64,000 nucleotides of DNA. It comes from Chamaecyparis obtusa (Eukaryota > Streptophyta > Pinopsida > Cupressales > Cupressaceae). Both the position numbers and the translations under genes were made by a program. The DNA lies in contig BSBK01001869.1 of the NCBI GenBank assembly GCA_027943335.1, positions 1,325,001 to 1,389,000 of the forward strand, written 5' to 3'. The notes under the pieces were generated by a model that was given only the letters and a program-made list of their open reading frames with translations, had not been told where the DNA came from and did not search any database. Below, in pieces: positions 23,231 through 35,693 of this stretch (position 1 is the first letter of the stretch; every line of letters begins with the position of its first letter).

Positions 23231-23862
23231 CATAACTCATATGGGTTATGGAAGCCTAAAGACAACACCCATATTTTCTAATAACTCGTACAGGTTATGT
23301 AAAACAAAAACTATTACCCTTACTTCTACATAACCCGTACGGGTTATGTAAAACTAGAAACCCAAGAGGAAGTGAGGAGAGATAGGGAGGGAAGAAGAGA
23401 TAGATAGGGAGAGAAAACATGATATGGAGAGAGAGAGAGAGAGGGGGGAGGGGAGGGGGGGAGAAAGATGAGATTGAGCTCAATGAGGATAATTAGGGCT
23501 CATAATAGATAGAGACATTGATGGCAGAAGGAATATGAGAGAGAGAGGAAATGAGAAAGAGTCATGCATGTATACAAACATATATACATATATCTATATA
23601 AATATGTTTATATATAACTATAGATATGCATATATACATACATAGACACATATCATATATATGTAAATCTATAAATATGTGTAGTGTATTACATATTTAC
23701 AAGAAAATGTTTTTATGTCTTCATAAGTCGTACGGGTTATGTGGAATTGAAAATGATGTTTTGTCTTCATAACCTATATGGGTTATGTAGAATTTGAAAT
23801 TATGCTTTTTTTTTAAAAACCCAAGTGGGTTACTTTGTATATCAAAACTCATATGGGTTTTG
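23231..23862. repeat. Array of seven 18-20 bp palindromes, ~47-bp spacing, interrupted
   Basis: Palindromes centred on RTAY lie at 23231-23250, 23281-23299, 23329-23348, 23722-23741, 23768-23787, 23816-23833 and 23843-23862. The third is a perfect 20-mer, CATAACCCGTACGGGTTATG. Spacing is 46-50 bp for the intact steps. The palindromes are embedded in a degenerate ~47-bp unit, and a 370-bp block of microsatellite separates units 3 and 4. Their symmetry is better kept than the intervening sequence. Confidence 0.8.
23370..23715. repeat. GA-rich then TA-rich microsatellite tract
   Basis: Purine-rich GAGAGA and GGGGAGGGG runs occupy about 23370-23560, followed by TATACATA-type repeats to about 23690. 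The open frame here on the minus strand (SSFSPPPLPPLSLSL) is a translation of low-complexity sequence, not a gene. Confidence 0.85.
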
Positions 23863-24719
23863 GCTTGGTAAAAGGGTGGGAAAATGACCCTAAGGCTTAC
23901 AAGCCCATTTTCCCTCCATTTTTGTCCTTTTACATGTTTTTTCAACTTCCAACGTAATTTCTCAACTTCATCATCATTAGGTTTACAAATGATCAAGTGT
24001 GTATCTCTAAAATTACCCCATACTCTCACACATCTTCTCATCTTTCTAACCATATAATTTTTTCTATTTTTGGACAACATTAGTATAGTAAACTTTAATT
24101 TTCTTTATCAATGCATTGACAATCCTCACAGACATATGTCTACTATTTTCTTAATATATTTTTATCTACTTAACCAAAGTTAAAATAAATTACATATTAT
24201 TGTTCTACACTAGATTCTATACACTTTTAAAAAAACAAGTTTGCATTTTTTATTATTTTGATGCAAGTTATTCCCAGCACACGAACAAGTACCATATTTT
24301 TAGGATGTGATCACTTCAAAAAATCATTAAAAAAAAAATACTCAACGGAAACTTTTTAAAAAAATACACAACTTCTAGATTTCACTCTTACCTATCATCC
24401 TACCAAAGGGTTTTTCAAAATACTAAATCTAACTATATATTTTGTGAAGCACACGAAAATTGCTATGTTATGCTTTTCTAAAAAAATCAAGAATAGTTTT
24501 TCATGCGCAATAGGTTTGACCCTCTTAATATTATCTATTTTTTAAAAGATTTACTATTTTAGAAACTAGATTTGGAGTACTACAATTCTTATTCTTTCCA
24601 CAACTCCAAGTTTTGAGTGCATGACCCTCAACTGTCTCTGTGAAATTATGGTTTGCCTTATTTCAAAAAACAAAATGGCCACTTATACCCCCCTTTTTGC
24701 ACACCCTCTTGGTGCACTT
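23863..24719. other. No gene or repeat recognised
   Basis: AT-rich sequence between the palindrome array and the decamer repeat. An open frame at 23721-24080 (minus) starts inside the repeat array and has no recognisable motif. Confidence 0.4.
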
Positions 24720-25185
24720 ACCCGATGACCTAAGATGACATAATATGACATATTATGACCTTTTATGACCCACTTTGACATAAGAGTTTCATTATTATTG
24801 TATATTATGACATAATAGTGTTTATAAGAGTTCCCTTAGTATTGCATAGTATGACCTAAGAGTTCAGTATTGCATATTATTTATATGGCCCATTTTTACA
24901 TAAGAGTTCCCTTAGTATTAAATACTATTTATATGGCCCTTTTTGACATAAGATTCCCCTTAGTATTGCATATTATGACCTACTATAACCTCATATGACC
25001 CATTTTGACATAAGAGTTCCCATGGTAGAACCTAATATGATATAATTTATGACCTAATATGACATATATAATATGACCTGCTATGACATAATATGATATA
25101 ATATGACCTAATATCACCTAATATCACCTACTATCACCTAGTATCACCTAGTATCACCTAATATGACATAGTATGACCTAATTCA
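24720..25185. repeat. 10-bp tandem repeat TATGACCTAA with a longer higher-order unit
   Basis: From about 25040 to 25185 the sequence is close to an uninterrupted decamer series (TATGACCTAA, TATGACATAA, TATCACCTAG). Upstream, a degenerate ~70-bp unit containing TTGACATAAGAGTTCCCTTAGTATTGCATATTATGACC-like sequence repeats about four times. The array stops at element B's left LTR, so B inserted into or beside it. Confidence 0.85.
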
Positions 25186-26689
25186 TGTTAGATAACTAAG
25201 AGGGGGGTGAATTAGTTAAGTCCAATTATCCTATAATCCCAAATCTCTTAGATGTATATATAAAAACTTTTCTATCAAATAATCAACTCGGTAAGTTATC
25301 AATTATGTCTTTCTCTTCATCTACTGATTGCCAGTAAATTCAATATTGTGTTCACCAATATATCCAATTATGAAATGTGTAAAGAAAGATAACAATTCAA
25401 CACATCATTCACACATAACACATAGAATTTTAATGTGGAAACCCTATTAGGGGAAAAACCACATGGGACCGATAACCCAAAATAATTCACTCTTTTGAAG
25501 TGAGTGCGGTTAGGAGACAACCCTATTAAAGGTTACAAAACACACTATAAGGTGTGACCTGGTTAGAGGATTTATCACTAATATTTCTCCCTTGACCAAC
25601 ATTCACTATGGGATCAATAAGAAAATAATCAACATTCATTGAATGTCATATTGAAATACAAAAGACTGTTAAGTCTCACTCAGTTAAGAGATTTATCTGT
25701 AACAATGGTTAAACTGATACACTAATGATCTGATTCAAATACAACTATGATTTACAAATATTTAGATATATGCTAAGCTCAAAATACCTCCTCTAATCAA
25801 TAATCAATCCAATTCTTCTTTATTCCACTCGGTGTATGCTTCTCTGATGCTCAGTGATGTATGCAGTTCAACTCAGTTCTGTCTTCAACTAGTTTGATCA
25901 GTGGTGCATGAAAATAATCCTTTCATGTGAATTCTCCTACAATATCAAAAATCCTAGACTCAATAATGAATCCCATGTCTCCTTATATAGACATCATAAA
26001 CTATTTTCCTTTTCAACTCTTGATTTTGCCTCTTAATCTCCATCATTCATTTTTGTCACTTTATCCTTCCTTAGCAGTTGTGTCATTAACACATTTCATT
26101 CTCCCTCATTCAATCAATCTTGAATTTTGTCAGCTATTGGATCATCATAACAAACATTAGCTTCTACCTTAAAATCATAAACATCTATCTAGCTCATCAT
26201 TACAGTCAGCTATTATAAAACTTTATTTATTTCTTTCACTCGTTCAATACCAGAATGTGTCGGTGATTACCTTCTTGGTTAGTACTATACTCAATATACA
26301 CTACACTATCTCGGGCATACAGAAATCTTCATTTATCGACCACATAAACTTGTTTAGTTCTGATCTTCAATACATAACAAAATCATGTAATACAATCAAG
26401 TCAATAACATGATGTCATAGACTCATCAATAAGTTACCCAATGTATACCATAGCCATATCTTTCATATCCATCTCATCTTCATGTAGATATCTCATTCCT
26501 TTACCATTTTCTTTATTTAGATGTTTGTAACCATCATAATTAGTATAGTCAAAACTAGTTGACATCAATGACAATACATTGATTGATTTAATTGTCTTAC
26601 ACATACTTTAATAGCTCAGTGACCATCAATCATTGTCATTCACTTGTCCATTCTTTCCATCAAGATATTCAATCAGTTGTAGGTTATCA
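25186..26689 (-). repeat. Element B 3' LTR (left copy)
   Basis: 1504 bp, starting TGTTAGATAACTAAGAGG and ending GGTTATCA. It is followed by ATCTCTCCCATTGG, the complement of the polypurine tract. Length and order match element A's undisturbed LTR (1511 bp). Confidence 0.9.
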
Positions 26690-27141
26690 ATCTCTCCCAT
26701 TGGAATTGATGGCAATACAATATGAAATATGTCATAGAATATCAAACATTTGTTTTACAACTATATAAACAATGTTGTAGCTCAGTAAGCTTTCCCTAGC
26801 TTGTTCATTTAATAGGTTTAATCAATACACAACATTATCATTCCATGCACACTCTCCATGTGGATAAATATGCCATTGATTCTCTCTCCCTTATAATATT
26901 TCATTGATTATCCTCTCCCTTTGATAGCAATGCCAAAAATAAGAAATAGCCCTACAGTAGCCAAAATATTATCTCTGGTGTTCGGTTCAGATCAAGTACC
27001 TTTCATGTATTGATATGTAGTGTCAATTTGTTCTCTATCTTCAAGCTTTGACAACCTTAGGAAACCTAAAGAGTGAGCTATATGCATCAACATAATTTGA
27101 TATTCTGATAAAGTAGAAGTTGATGCAACCTCTTGATCACC
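26690..27141 (-). other. Element B 3' untranslated region with polypurine tract
   Basis: Between the 3' LTR and the end of RNase H. It matches element A's 12644-12976 plus 17259-17466, which confirms that the 4.27-kb solo LTR in A is an insertion. Confidence 0.75.
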
Positions 27142-27468
27142 TTAGTGACTGACAGATGGGGGATGAACCCCTAGTCTAGTCCTCAAGTACTCAAATGTAT
27201 CCTTAGGTAAGGGTTTAGTAAATATATCTGCAAATTGTTCTTTTAATTTCACAAACTCTACTTTTACTTTCTTTTCTTCTACTTTTTCTCTCAAGTAGTG
27301 ATACTTTATAGATATATGCTTTTTCTTTGCATGCATCAATGGATTTTTAGAAATGTTTATAGCACTATTTTTATCACAATATATTATCACTGGGTCAGTG
27401 ATCTCCTCATTCATGCCTTCCAAGAATTCTTTTATCTATGAAATGTTTGAAAAATTAGCAATAGTAGT
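27120..27468 (-). pseudogene. Element B RNase H C-terminal part
   Basis: An open piece at 27142-27423 reads [55 protein letters not shown] and the copia pol ending RLGVHP. It is cut at 27468 by insertion of element C, and the rest of the domain resumes at 35390. Confidence 0.9.
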
Positions 27469-28714
27469 TGTTAGGAATAACAATCCACAATACAACTGAG
27501 AGGGGGGGTGAATTAGTTGTATGGAAGATTATTAAACTTTAAACTTTAAGTAGCAGCAATATCAGATCCAATGAACACAATAAATCCCAACACAATAACA
27601 CAATATTTTGGTGTCAGGGAAACCCTGTTAAAGGTAAAAACCCTAGTGGAAATTAGCACCCACAAATGATGTACTGAGAGTATAGTATCCTTTTTAGAAG
27701 ATTTAGCCCTGATAGGAGCTTATTAAAACATTATAGTACATAGTCCTTGTTAGAGGACAGACCCTGTTAGGAGTCAAGAAGAAAGGGATGGCTCATTGCC
27801 CAAAGAAGGTTAAATCCACCTTTAGAACTCATTGTTCACAACACAAGTGTATATGAAGAAATACACAATATTTTTGAACTGTTCAGCACCAGCTATCTTT
27901 TCTTGATTAGTTCCAATGAATTCCACCAGTAAACCTATGCTCTACATATAGTAGACACAAGCTCGCAGCTTTCACAACCTCTTTATATCACCTTTTTTCC
28001 ATCCATATCTTTTCCAAAGAAAAGACCTCTCATTTATACCTTATTATAATTCTCATGATCAAGTCAGCCCATAAGCCTTTCCTAATTACAAATAATTACA
28101 TAAACCCTTTCTAAGATACACACGATATCTAAAACAAGTATACAATAATTACATTACAATATTTAAGGACCGACATCCTTAATTTATGTTTACCAAGAAA
28201 AAAACACACTACATCTCCTAAGTCAGCATCCAAATAGGTCTTCTCCAAAATACACACCACGGATAACATCACCAAGAATTTTGTACCTTGTGCTAACTGA
28301 TGAACATCCTTCACTACCTTATCTATTTTCCCTCAAGCTCACATACCTTGAATCCATATCATTTGGAAGATATACCAGAAATACAGAGACTAACTCTGTC
28401 ATTTCTCACTATCATAGTCTGGTGACCAATCTTCACCAAAACATTTGTAACTCATCCAATATGAAACATTACATGATTTGATCTTGGATATAAGATTACA
28501 ACACCTTACTGAACTCTGATCTATCTTTTCAACATCTAAAACATCTGTACAGTGTCTGTACACTATAATAACCATCTTGTTCTCCTCACAGAAACATATG
28601 TTGACATCACTGACAAAACACAAATGACAAAATTATGAGTGCTCATTCAATAACGTACTGATTAAAAATATAAAATGTCTCAATCACCTCCCCATGCATT
28701 ATCACTATCAAACA
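27469..28714 (-). repeat. Element C 3' LTR (left copy), 1246 bp
   Basis: It is followed by ATCTCCCCCTTTGG, the complement of a polypurine tract. In the first ~140 aligned bases against the right LTR I count about seven substitutions, five of them transitions, plus a 10-base gap. Confidence 0.9.
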
Positions 28715-29005
28715 ATCTCCCCCTTTGGCATTGATGTCAACATATGGGAAAATTCATCATCCCAAAGTTATATCAATCCAAAGTTCTACAACCAAACAAT
28801 ACTACATACAATCTCCTCATACAGTAGGGATTTTCTCATAGAAACACTCCCCATTTGACAATAATGGCAAAGGGTTCCATGAGTCATCAACTATTTTCCA
28901 ACATCTTTCTTCCATGATCACTCCCCCTAAGGAGTAGATCCCTACATCAAGTCCAGAATATGATAAGGCTCTAAAAACCTCTAGACTGATGCATCTCTAC
29001 ATCAT
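28715..29005 (-). other. Element C 3' untranslated region and polypurine tract
   Basis: Sense CCAAAGGGGGAGAT abuts the LTR; the rest is noncoding leader to the LTR. The end of pol lies at 29006. Confidence 0.75.
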
Positions 29006-32000
29006 TTAATTCTGACTAGGAGGGGCCTGAACCCCTAGCATACCTCTGAGATATTCAAAGGTATCTTTTGGAAGTGACTTTTTGAAGATGTCTGCAATCT
29101 TCTCTTTTGTACTAATATATTCTAATTGTATTTCCTTCTCTGCCACCTTATCTCTCAAGAAGTGATATTTGATAGAAATATGTTTAGTTTTAGAGTGCAT
29201 CACTAGATTCTTTAACATATTCACTATACTAGTGTTATTACAATGGATAACCACTAGATCATCAAAAGTTATTCCAATATACTTTAGTATTTTCTTCATC
29301 CAAACAATTTGAGTGTAGTTAACAGCAATAATAACATACTCTGATTCCGCAATAGATTGGGCGATACAATCTTGCTTCTTACTTAGCCATGAAACCAACT
29401 TTTTCCAAAGAAAAAATGCACCACCACTAGTACTCTTTATGTCATCAATATTTCCTATCCAATCAGCATCAGTATAAGCATGAAGTAAAAAAGTATCATT
29501 CCTATCATACCATAGGCCATATTCAATTGTCCCTTTTAGATATTTGAATATCCTTTTCATAGAAACTAGGTGTGTCTCATTTGGCTCTACCTGATATCTA
29601 GCCATAATTCCAACAACATTAGCAATATTTGATCTAGTATGAGTCAAATATTGTAATCCTCCAACCATTGATCTATACTTGGTTTGAAATACACACTGAG
29701 TCTCATCATTACATGATAGCTTATTACCGGTCAACATGGGTGTTCCTACTGGTTTACAGTCTTCCATTCCAAACTTCTTTAATATTTCTTTGAGATACTT
29801 AGTCTGAGAAATAAAGATTCCATTCTCATTTTGAATTATTTGCAATCCAAGAAAGAATTTTATTTCACCTATCATGGACATTTCAAATTCATTTTCTATC
29901 TCCTTAGATAATTTCTTGCATAATTCATCATTTCCTCCAAAGATAATATGATCAACAAAAACTTTAATTATCACAACTCCATCTTCACTAGTTCTTAAGT
30001 ATAAATTGTTGTCAGCATTATCTTTTCTAAATCCAAGGCGAAGTAAGTATTTGTCCAACCTTGCATACCAAGCCCTTGGAGCTTGCTTTATTTCATATAA
30101 TGCCTTATTGAACTTGCATACCATGTCTCTATCTTCAGATAGGGAAAATCCATCTAGTTTTTCTATGTATACTTCTTCAAGATCCCCATTCAAGAAGGCA
30201 GATTTCACATCCATCTGATACACCTTGAAGTCTTTATGTGCATCATAAGCCAAGAACAATCTCACTGCCTCTATTCTAGCAATAGGAGAAAATATTTTTC
30301 CAAAGTCTATGTCTTCTTGTTGTGAATATCCCTTACGTACCAATCTTGCTTTGTTTCTTACAACAATTCCTTCTTCATTCATTTTGTTTCTGAAAACCCA
30401 TTTTGTTCCTATTACATTTTTTTTGTTTTTAGGTCTAGGAACCAATTCCGAAGTGTTATTCTTCTTTATCTAATCTAACTCTTCCTTCATATAATTCATC
30501 CAAGATTCATCTTTACATGCTTCATCTATAGTCTTTGGTTCAACTTGAGAAATCAAATAAATTTCTTCTCTGGCTTTTGATCTAGTCATTACTCCTTGAT
30601 TAGAATCACCAATAATTTGATTTTTAGGATGGTTATTCTTTACATACCTCAGAGTCTTAGGAACCTCAGTAGCCTCACTTGTTTCAACATCACAAGTCTC
30701 TTTTGCACATTCTACCTCAACAAGCTCTTCTTCTTCTGCAACAGTAGTAGCCTCTTTGATCTCTGTAATCTGATTACTGTCATACATTCTTTCTTGTATC
30801 TAAAAATTTTCATCTATCCTTACATTATTTCTTTCAATCATCTTTCTTAATATCAGATTGAAATATTTTTAATCCTTTCTCTTGGTAGAGTAACCAAGAA
30901 AAATTCCTTCATCACTTCTAGCATCAAACTTTCCTATCTCATCATCTCTCTTGAGATAACAATTACTACCAAATATTCTGAAGTATTTTACAGTAGGAGT
31001 ATGATCAAACCATAATTCATAAGGATTCTTACTTGTACCTTCTCTGATTTGAATTATGTTCAATGTATACATAGTTTTCCAAAAATCCTCTCTCCAATGT
31101 ACATGAGATACATTCCCTTCAAGTAACAGTGTCCTAGCAACATCAAGTATAGTCATGTTCCTTCATTCTTCTATCCCATTCTGTTGTGGATTCCTAGGAG
31201 CATATGTATGTCTCTTTATTCCATGCTCTTCATAGTATGAATTGAATAAGTTTGAAGTAAACTCTCCACCTCTGTCTAACCTTAGACACTTAATCTTTAA
31301 ACCTGATTCATTCTCTACTTTTTCTTTGAACAACTTGAATTTATAAAATACTTTTGATTTTTCTTTCAAATAAGTAACCCACATCATTCTAGAAAAGTCA
31401 TCAAGAAAAAGTATGAAATACCTTTCACCATAGTATGATCTTATCCTTGTAGGTCCACATAGATCTGTATGTACCAAATCCAACTTTCCTTTTGATGTAT
31501 ATGCTTTTCTTTTGTAACTACTTCTAGTATGTTTTCCCATAACACATTCTCTACATATAGTGTTAGATGGTTTCACAATATTTGGCAAATCTCTTATTGC
31601 ATTAGCCATACTTGCCTTCAAAATGTTATCAAAATTAACATGAAAAAATATTCTATGCCATAACCAACTGTCATCTACCTTCGCAACAAAACAAGAGGCT
31701 CCATGTGTATTTAATTCAAATACATTACCTCTAGATTTTGTACCAATTGCAATCAGCTTACCTACCTTACTTCTGATAAAATATTTACCATTAATAAAAC
31801 TTAATTGAAACTCTTTATCCATTAATTATCCAACACTCAACAAGTTATGTTTCGGTCCATCAAAAAGTAGCACATTATCTGTATTAGTCTTTCCATCCAA
31901 AGTAATAGATCCTACACCTATGATAGGTTTAGCAAGATTGTCTCTGAATATCACAACACCACCATCATACTTCATTAATTTAACAAACTTGTTTCTATCT

Positions 32001-33112
32001 CCAGTCATATGATGTGAACAACCACTGTCTATTATCCATTCAGTTTTCTTATCAACATGAGATACTAAAGCCTTTTCCTCGTGCATTGGTTCATCTCTAA
32101 TAGAAAAAAATCCAATCTCTTCATAATCTAAATCATCATCATCAAAAATTCCTTCACTAGAATAATAACATTCTTTATCCCTTTTAGACTTGAAAAGCTT
32201 AGGTTTGTACTTAGGAACTCTTGTAGGACATCTATATGAAAAATGACCTACCTTATTGCATGAAAAACATTTCAAGGGTAACTTGCCTTCAAATTTTCCC
32301 TTACCTCTCTTTTCTCTTCTAGCAATCAGAGTGACAAGTTCATCCATCTTTCTTTCCTCTGCCATTATCTATTCCCATTCCTAAGCATACTCACCAAGCT
32401 CTTCTTTTAGGTCTTCACTACTGGTGCTTGGAAGTGCAGACATTTTCTTGTGTGCTGATGCCTTCAATGCAGATTCCACTTTAGGTACCGAATCTCCCAT
32501 TTCAGCATCCTCAAAGGTAGTTAGCTTTACAATCAAAATCTCTCTGCTAAAATTCAAAGTTAAGGGTATATTATCTTGAATAGACATAGCCTTGAACTTG
32601 TATACAGGTGTCAATGATCTAAGGATCTTCGCAACAACTTCTTCTTCATCATAAGTGCCTCCAAAATTTTTGATTCCAACCACAACTTCTACAACCCTTT
32701 GAACATAAGCCCTAATGCTTTCATCATCCTTCATTTGCAGCTTCTCCATCTTGGTTTTCCAGTTCTGTAACTTTTCTTGCTTGGTATATTTATCTCCTTC
32801 ATATAATGCTTTTAATCTTATCCAAATCTCATATGTTGAATCCAAGTCTTTAACTTCAGTAAACTCACCTTTAGATAGTGCACTTATCAGTGCTTCCCTT
32901 GCGACCATGTTGTATGAGAATACTTTCTTTTAATCATCAGTAGTTGATGGAAAATCACTCTCAGTCTTCATAGCTACCTTATTCTTTGTAATTAGCCAAT
33001 AGTCGATGCCCAAACATAGCAGATGAGTTCTCATCTTGTTCTTCCAACTGTCAAAGTTCTCAAGATCAAACTTCATACTAGCCTTCCTATAGAATGTCAT
33101 CTCCAAGATCAC
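29006..33112 (-). pseudogene. Element C gag-pol polyprotein, one frame with in-frame stops
   Basis: All open pieces from 33112 down to 29006 are in one frame (1369 codons), broken only by about nine stops (TAA, TAG and TGA). Order: gag (33112-32381; FDLENFDSWKNKMRTHL), knuckle CFSCNKVGHFSYRC (near 32250), protease WIIDSGCSHHMTGD (near 32030), and integrase. Integrase shows zinc-finger HVNF...CRECVMGKHTR, LVHTDLCGPTR, LRLDRGGEF and NPQQNG. RT runs from 30445 ([26 protein letters not shown]) and RNase H follows ([24 protein letters not shown]). The RT active site reads FVDH rather than FVDD, a loss of a catalytic aspartate. No frameshift in 4.1 kb suggests a younger insertion than A or B. Confidence 0.92.
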
Positions 33113-33147
33113 CTCAAGTTGTTAAGCTTTCTCTCTAAGGACCACAA

Positions 33148-33159
33148 GCTCTGATACCA
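33148..33159 (-). other. Element C primer-binding site
   Basis: Sense TGGTATCAGAGC with a two-base spacer from the 5' LTR; initiator-Met tRNA type. Confidence 0.95.
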
Positions 33160-33161
33160 AT

Positions 33162-35389
33162 TGTTAGGAATAACAATCCATAATACAACTAAGAGGGGGG
33201 TGAATCAGTTGTATGGAAGATTATTAAACTTTAAACTTTAAGTAGCAGAAATATTAGATCTAATGAACACAATAACACAATATTTTTGTGTCAGGGAAAC
33301 CCTGTTAAAGGTAAAAACCCCGGTGGGAATTAGCACCCACAAATGATGTATTCAGAGTATAGTATCCTTGTTAGAAGATTTAGCCTTGTTAGGAGCTTAT
33401 TGAAACATTACAATACATATTCTTTGTTAGAGGATAGACCCTATTAGGAGTCAAGAAGAAAGGGAGGGCTCACTACCCAAAGAAGGTTAAATCCACCTTC
33501 AGAACTCATTATTCACAACACAAGTGTATATGAAGAAATACACAATCTTTTTGAAATGTTTGACAGCAACTATCTTCGCTTGATTAGTTCCAATGAAGTC
33601 CACCAGTAAACCTCTTCTCTACATATAGCAAACACAAGCTCGTAGCTTTCACAACCTCTTTATATCACCTTTTTTCCATCCATATCTTTTCCAAAAAAAA
33701 GACCTCTCATTTATACCTTATTACAATTCTCATGATCAGGTTGGCTCATTAGCATTTCCTAATTACAAATGATTACATAAAGCCTTGCTAAGATACACAT
33801 GGTATCTAAAACAATTTTATAATTATTACATTACAATATTTAAGGACCAACATCCTTAATTTATGTTTGCCAAGAAAAACAAATGCTACGTCTCCTAAGT
33901 TAGCTTCCAAATAGGTCTTCTCTAGAATACATGCCACAGCTGATGTCACCAAGCATTTTGTACCTTGTACTAACCAATGAACATCCTTCAGTACCTTTTC
34001 TATCATCCCTCAAGCTCGCATACCTTGAATCCATATCATCTGAAAGATATACTAGAAATACAAAGACTAACTTTGTCATTTCTCATTGTCACAGTCCAGT
34101 GACCAGTCTTCACCAAAACATTTGTAACTCATTCAATATGAAATATTACATGATGTGATCTTGGATATATGATCACAACACCTTCCTAAACTCTCATCTG
34201 TCTTCATAGCATCTGAAACATTTGTATAGTGTTCATACACTATGATAATTGTATGTGCTTGAATGTGACCTCTAAATCAGGCACAACACAACATGGTCAT
34301 TATTCACTTGATAGAATTTGGGAGAGAGTATGAAGAACTAAATCCAAATTCCATGGTGAGGTGACCTATTGCCTCCTATGTGAATGGGGTGTTTGAATAC
34401 TCTCAGAACGAGAGCCAATAGCCGGGAGACCAATTCAACAATGGAGGATTTGAAAGAAAATATGAGCAAAATGAAACTAAGCTAAGAATGAATGCAATTA
34501 ATCTAGAAAACTTTGAAAGAAATATGAAATGCAGATTTTTATTTGATTTTGAAATAAAGATGATATTAGACTAAGAACAAGTAAGCAAATTTAATCTAAA
34601 TGTGAAATGCCATTACACTAATATGAGAAATTAAACTAGATAATGCAATAAAAGAGCTTTGAAAATAATGAGATATGAGACTAAAAAAATACTATAGTAA
34701 GGATGCTCTCAAAAATTGTCCTTTTTTGAATGAGAAAAAGAGGCCAAATAAATAGAAGAGCCAAGAGGAGGAGGAAGAGTTTCTTGATTTGAAACTCCTG
34801 ACCCTTCATATCCCTTTTGGGACAAATAAGCATGAATTACTTTATTAAAAGAATGGAAAATGCCACATGAGGACCTTTCGAATATCTCAAATTATTAATT
34901 CAAGAAAAGGTGTCCATTCAAATAACAAGCAATTAATTAATTCCTTTTTTATGTGTATTAGCCAAAGGGGGTGGTTTGATTTAATTTAATTTAAAGCACA
35001 TAGGACTTTACAATTAAATTAATGTATCATAGAGATAATTTAGCTAATAAAGTCAAAGAGACTTAGGAATTAATTTAGTATTTGATTATTGCAATTTAGG
35101 GTCTTTGCAACTGACATCAAGTCAAATTAGGTCAGGTAGGAGAGAGAAAATTGCCTAGGGAACTAGGACTTTGGTGATGTAAAATCGAGATAATGCACCA
35201 AAATTGATGAAATTAAATAGGTGCCAATTTTGGGGTATTACAATAACTAGCATGTTCTCCTCATAGAAACATATGTTAACATCAGTGACAAAACATAAAT
35301 GACAATAGTATGAGTGCCCATTCAGTAACGTAGTGATTAAACATATAAAATGTCTCAATCACCTCCCCATGCATTAGTAATATCCAATA
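33162..35389 (-). repeat. Element C 5' LTR (right copy) with nested solo LTR
   Basis: After removal of 34250-35242 and one copy of its target, 1230 bp remain, matching the 1246-bp left LTR. The final dinucleotide CA has decayed to TA. Confidence 0.88.
34250..35242. mobile_element. 993-bp probable solo LTR (Gypsy-type) in element C's LTR
   Basis: Starts TGTATGTGCTTGAATG and ends TTTTGGGGTATTACA. It is flanked by ATAAT (34245-34249) and ATAAC (35243-35247), and the undisturbed sister LTR near 28567 shows the empty site (AATAACCATC). In minus orientation it begins TGTAATACCCC, a common plant Gypsy LTR start. No coding sequence or PBS lies inside. It is the third-level insertion: solo LTR in C in B. 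Confidence 0.85.
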
Positions 35390-35660
35390 GCAGCAACATA
35401 TTCTTCTTTGGCAGTAGACTGAGAAATGCATCCATTTTTCTTGCTTATCCAAGTTACTAATCTTTCTCCAAAAAAGAATGCTCCACCAATAGTGCTCTTT
35501 CGATCATCAATATTCCATCCCAATCTGCATCAGTGTAAACTTGTAGTTCAAAATTTCCCTCTTTCTTGTACCATAAACCATAACTTTATGTGTTCTTCAA
35601 ATACCTTAAGATCCTTTTAACAGCAGTCATATGTTATTCTTTAGGATTAGCAAAAAATCT
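35390..35660 (-). pseudogene. Element B RNase H middle part
   Basis: Lies between the insertions of C and D and matches element A around 17740-18010: the complement encodes the region around WISKKNGCISQ and the tyrosine/aspartate-rich VYTDADWD segment. Frameshifted. It carries the target duplicates GCAGC (35390) and AATCT (35656-35660). Confidence 0.8.
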
Positions 35661-35693
35661 TGTTAGGATTAAGAATATTATTTTTTGCTAACA

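Larger units (their letters stand above)
27469..35389 (-). mobile_element. Ty1/copia LTR retrotransposon C nested in B
   Basis: LTRs start TGTTAGGAATAACAAT at both sides. The left copy ends TATCAAACA and the right copy ends TATCCAATA (CA decayed to TA). The flanks GTAGT (27464-27468) and GCAGC (35390-35394) are a target duplication differing by two C-to-T changes. The gag-pol frame between the LTRs is uninterrupted by frameshifts. This is a related but distinct family from A/B, with ~1.24-kb LTRs. The right LTR contains a 993-bp solo LTR. Confidence 0.9.

Noticed and set aside
23295..23483. Open frame on the minus strand rich in Pro and Ser
   Set aside because: It is a translation of the GA-rich microsatellite.
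23231..23862. CRISPR-like array (regular short repeats)
   Set aside because: The repeats are palindromes inside a degenerate 47-bp minisatellite in plant DNA; spacers are similar to one another and there are no cas genes.
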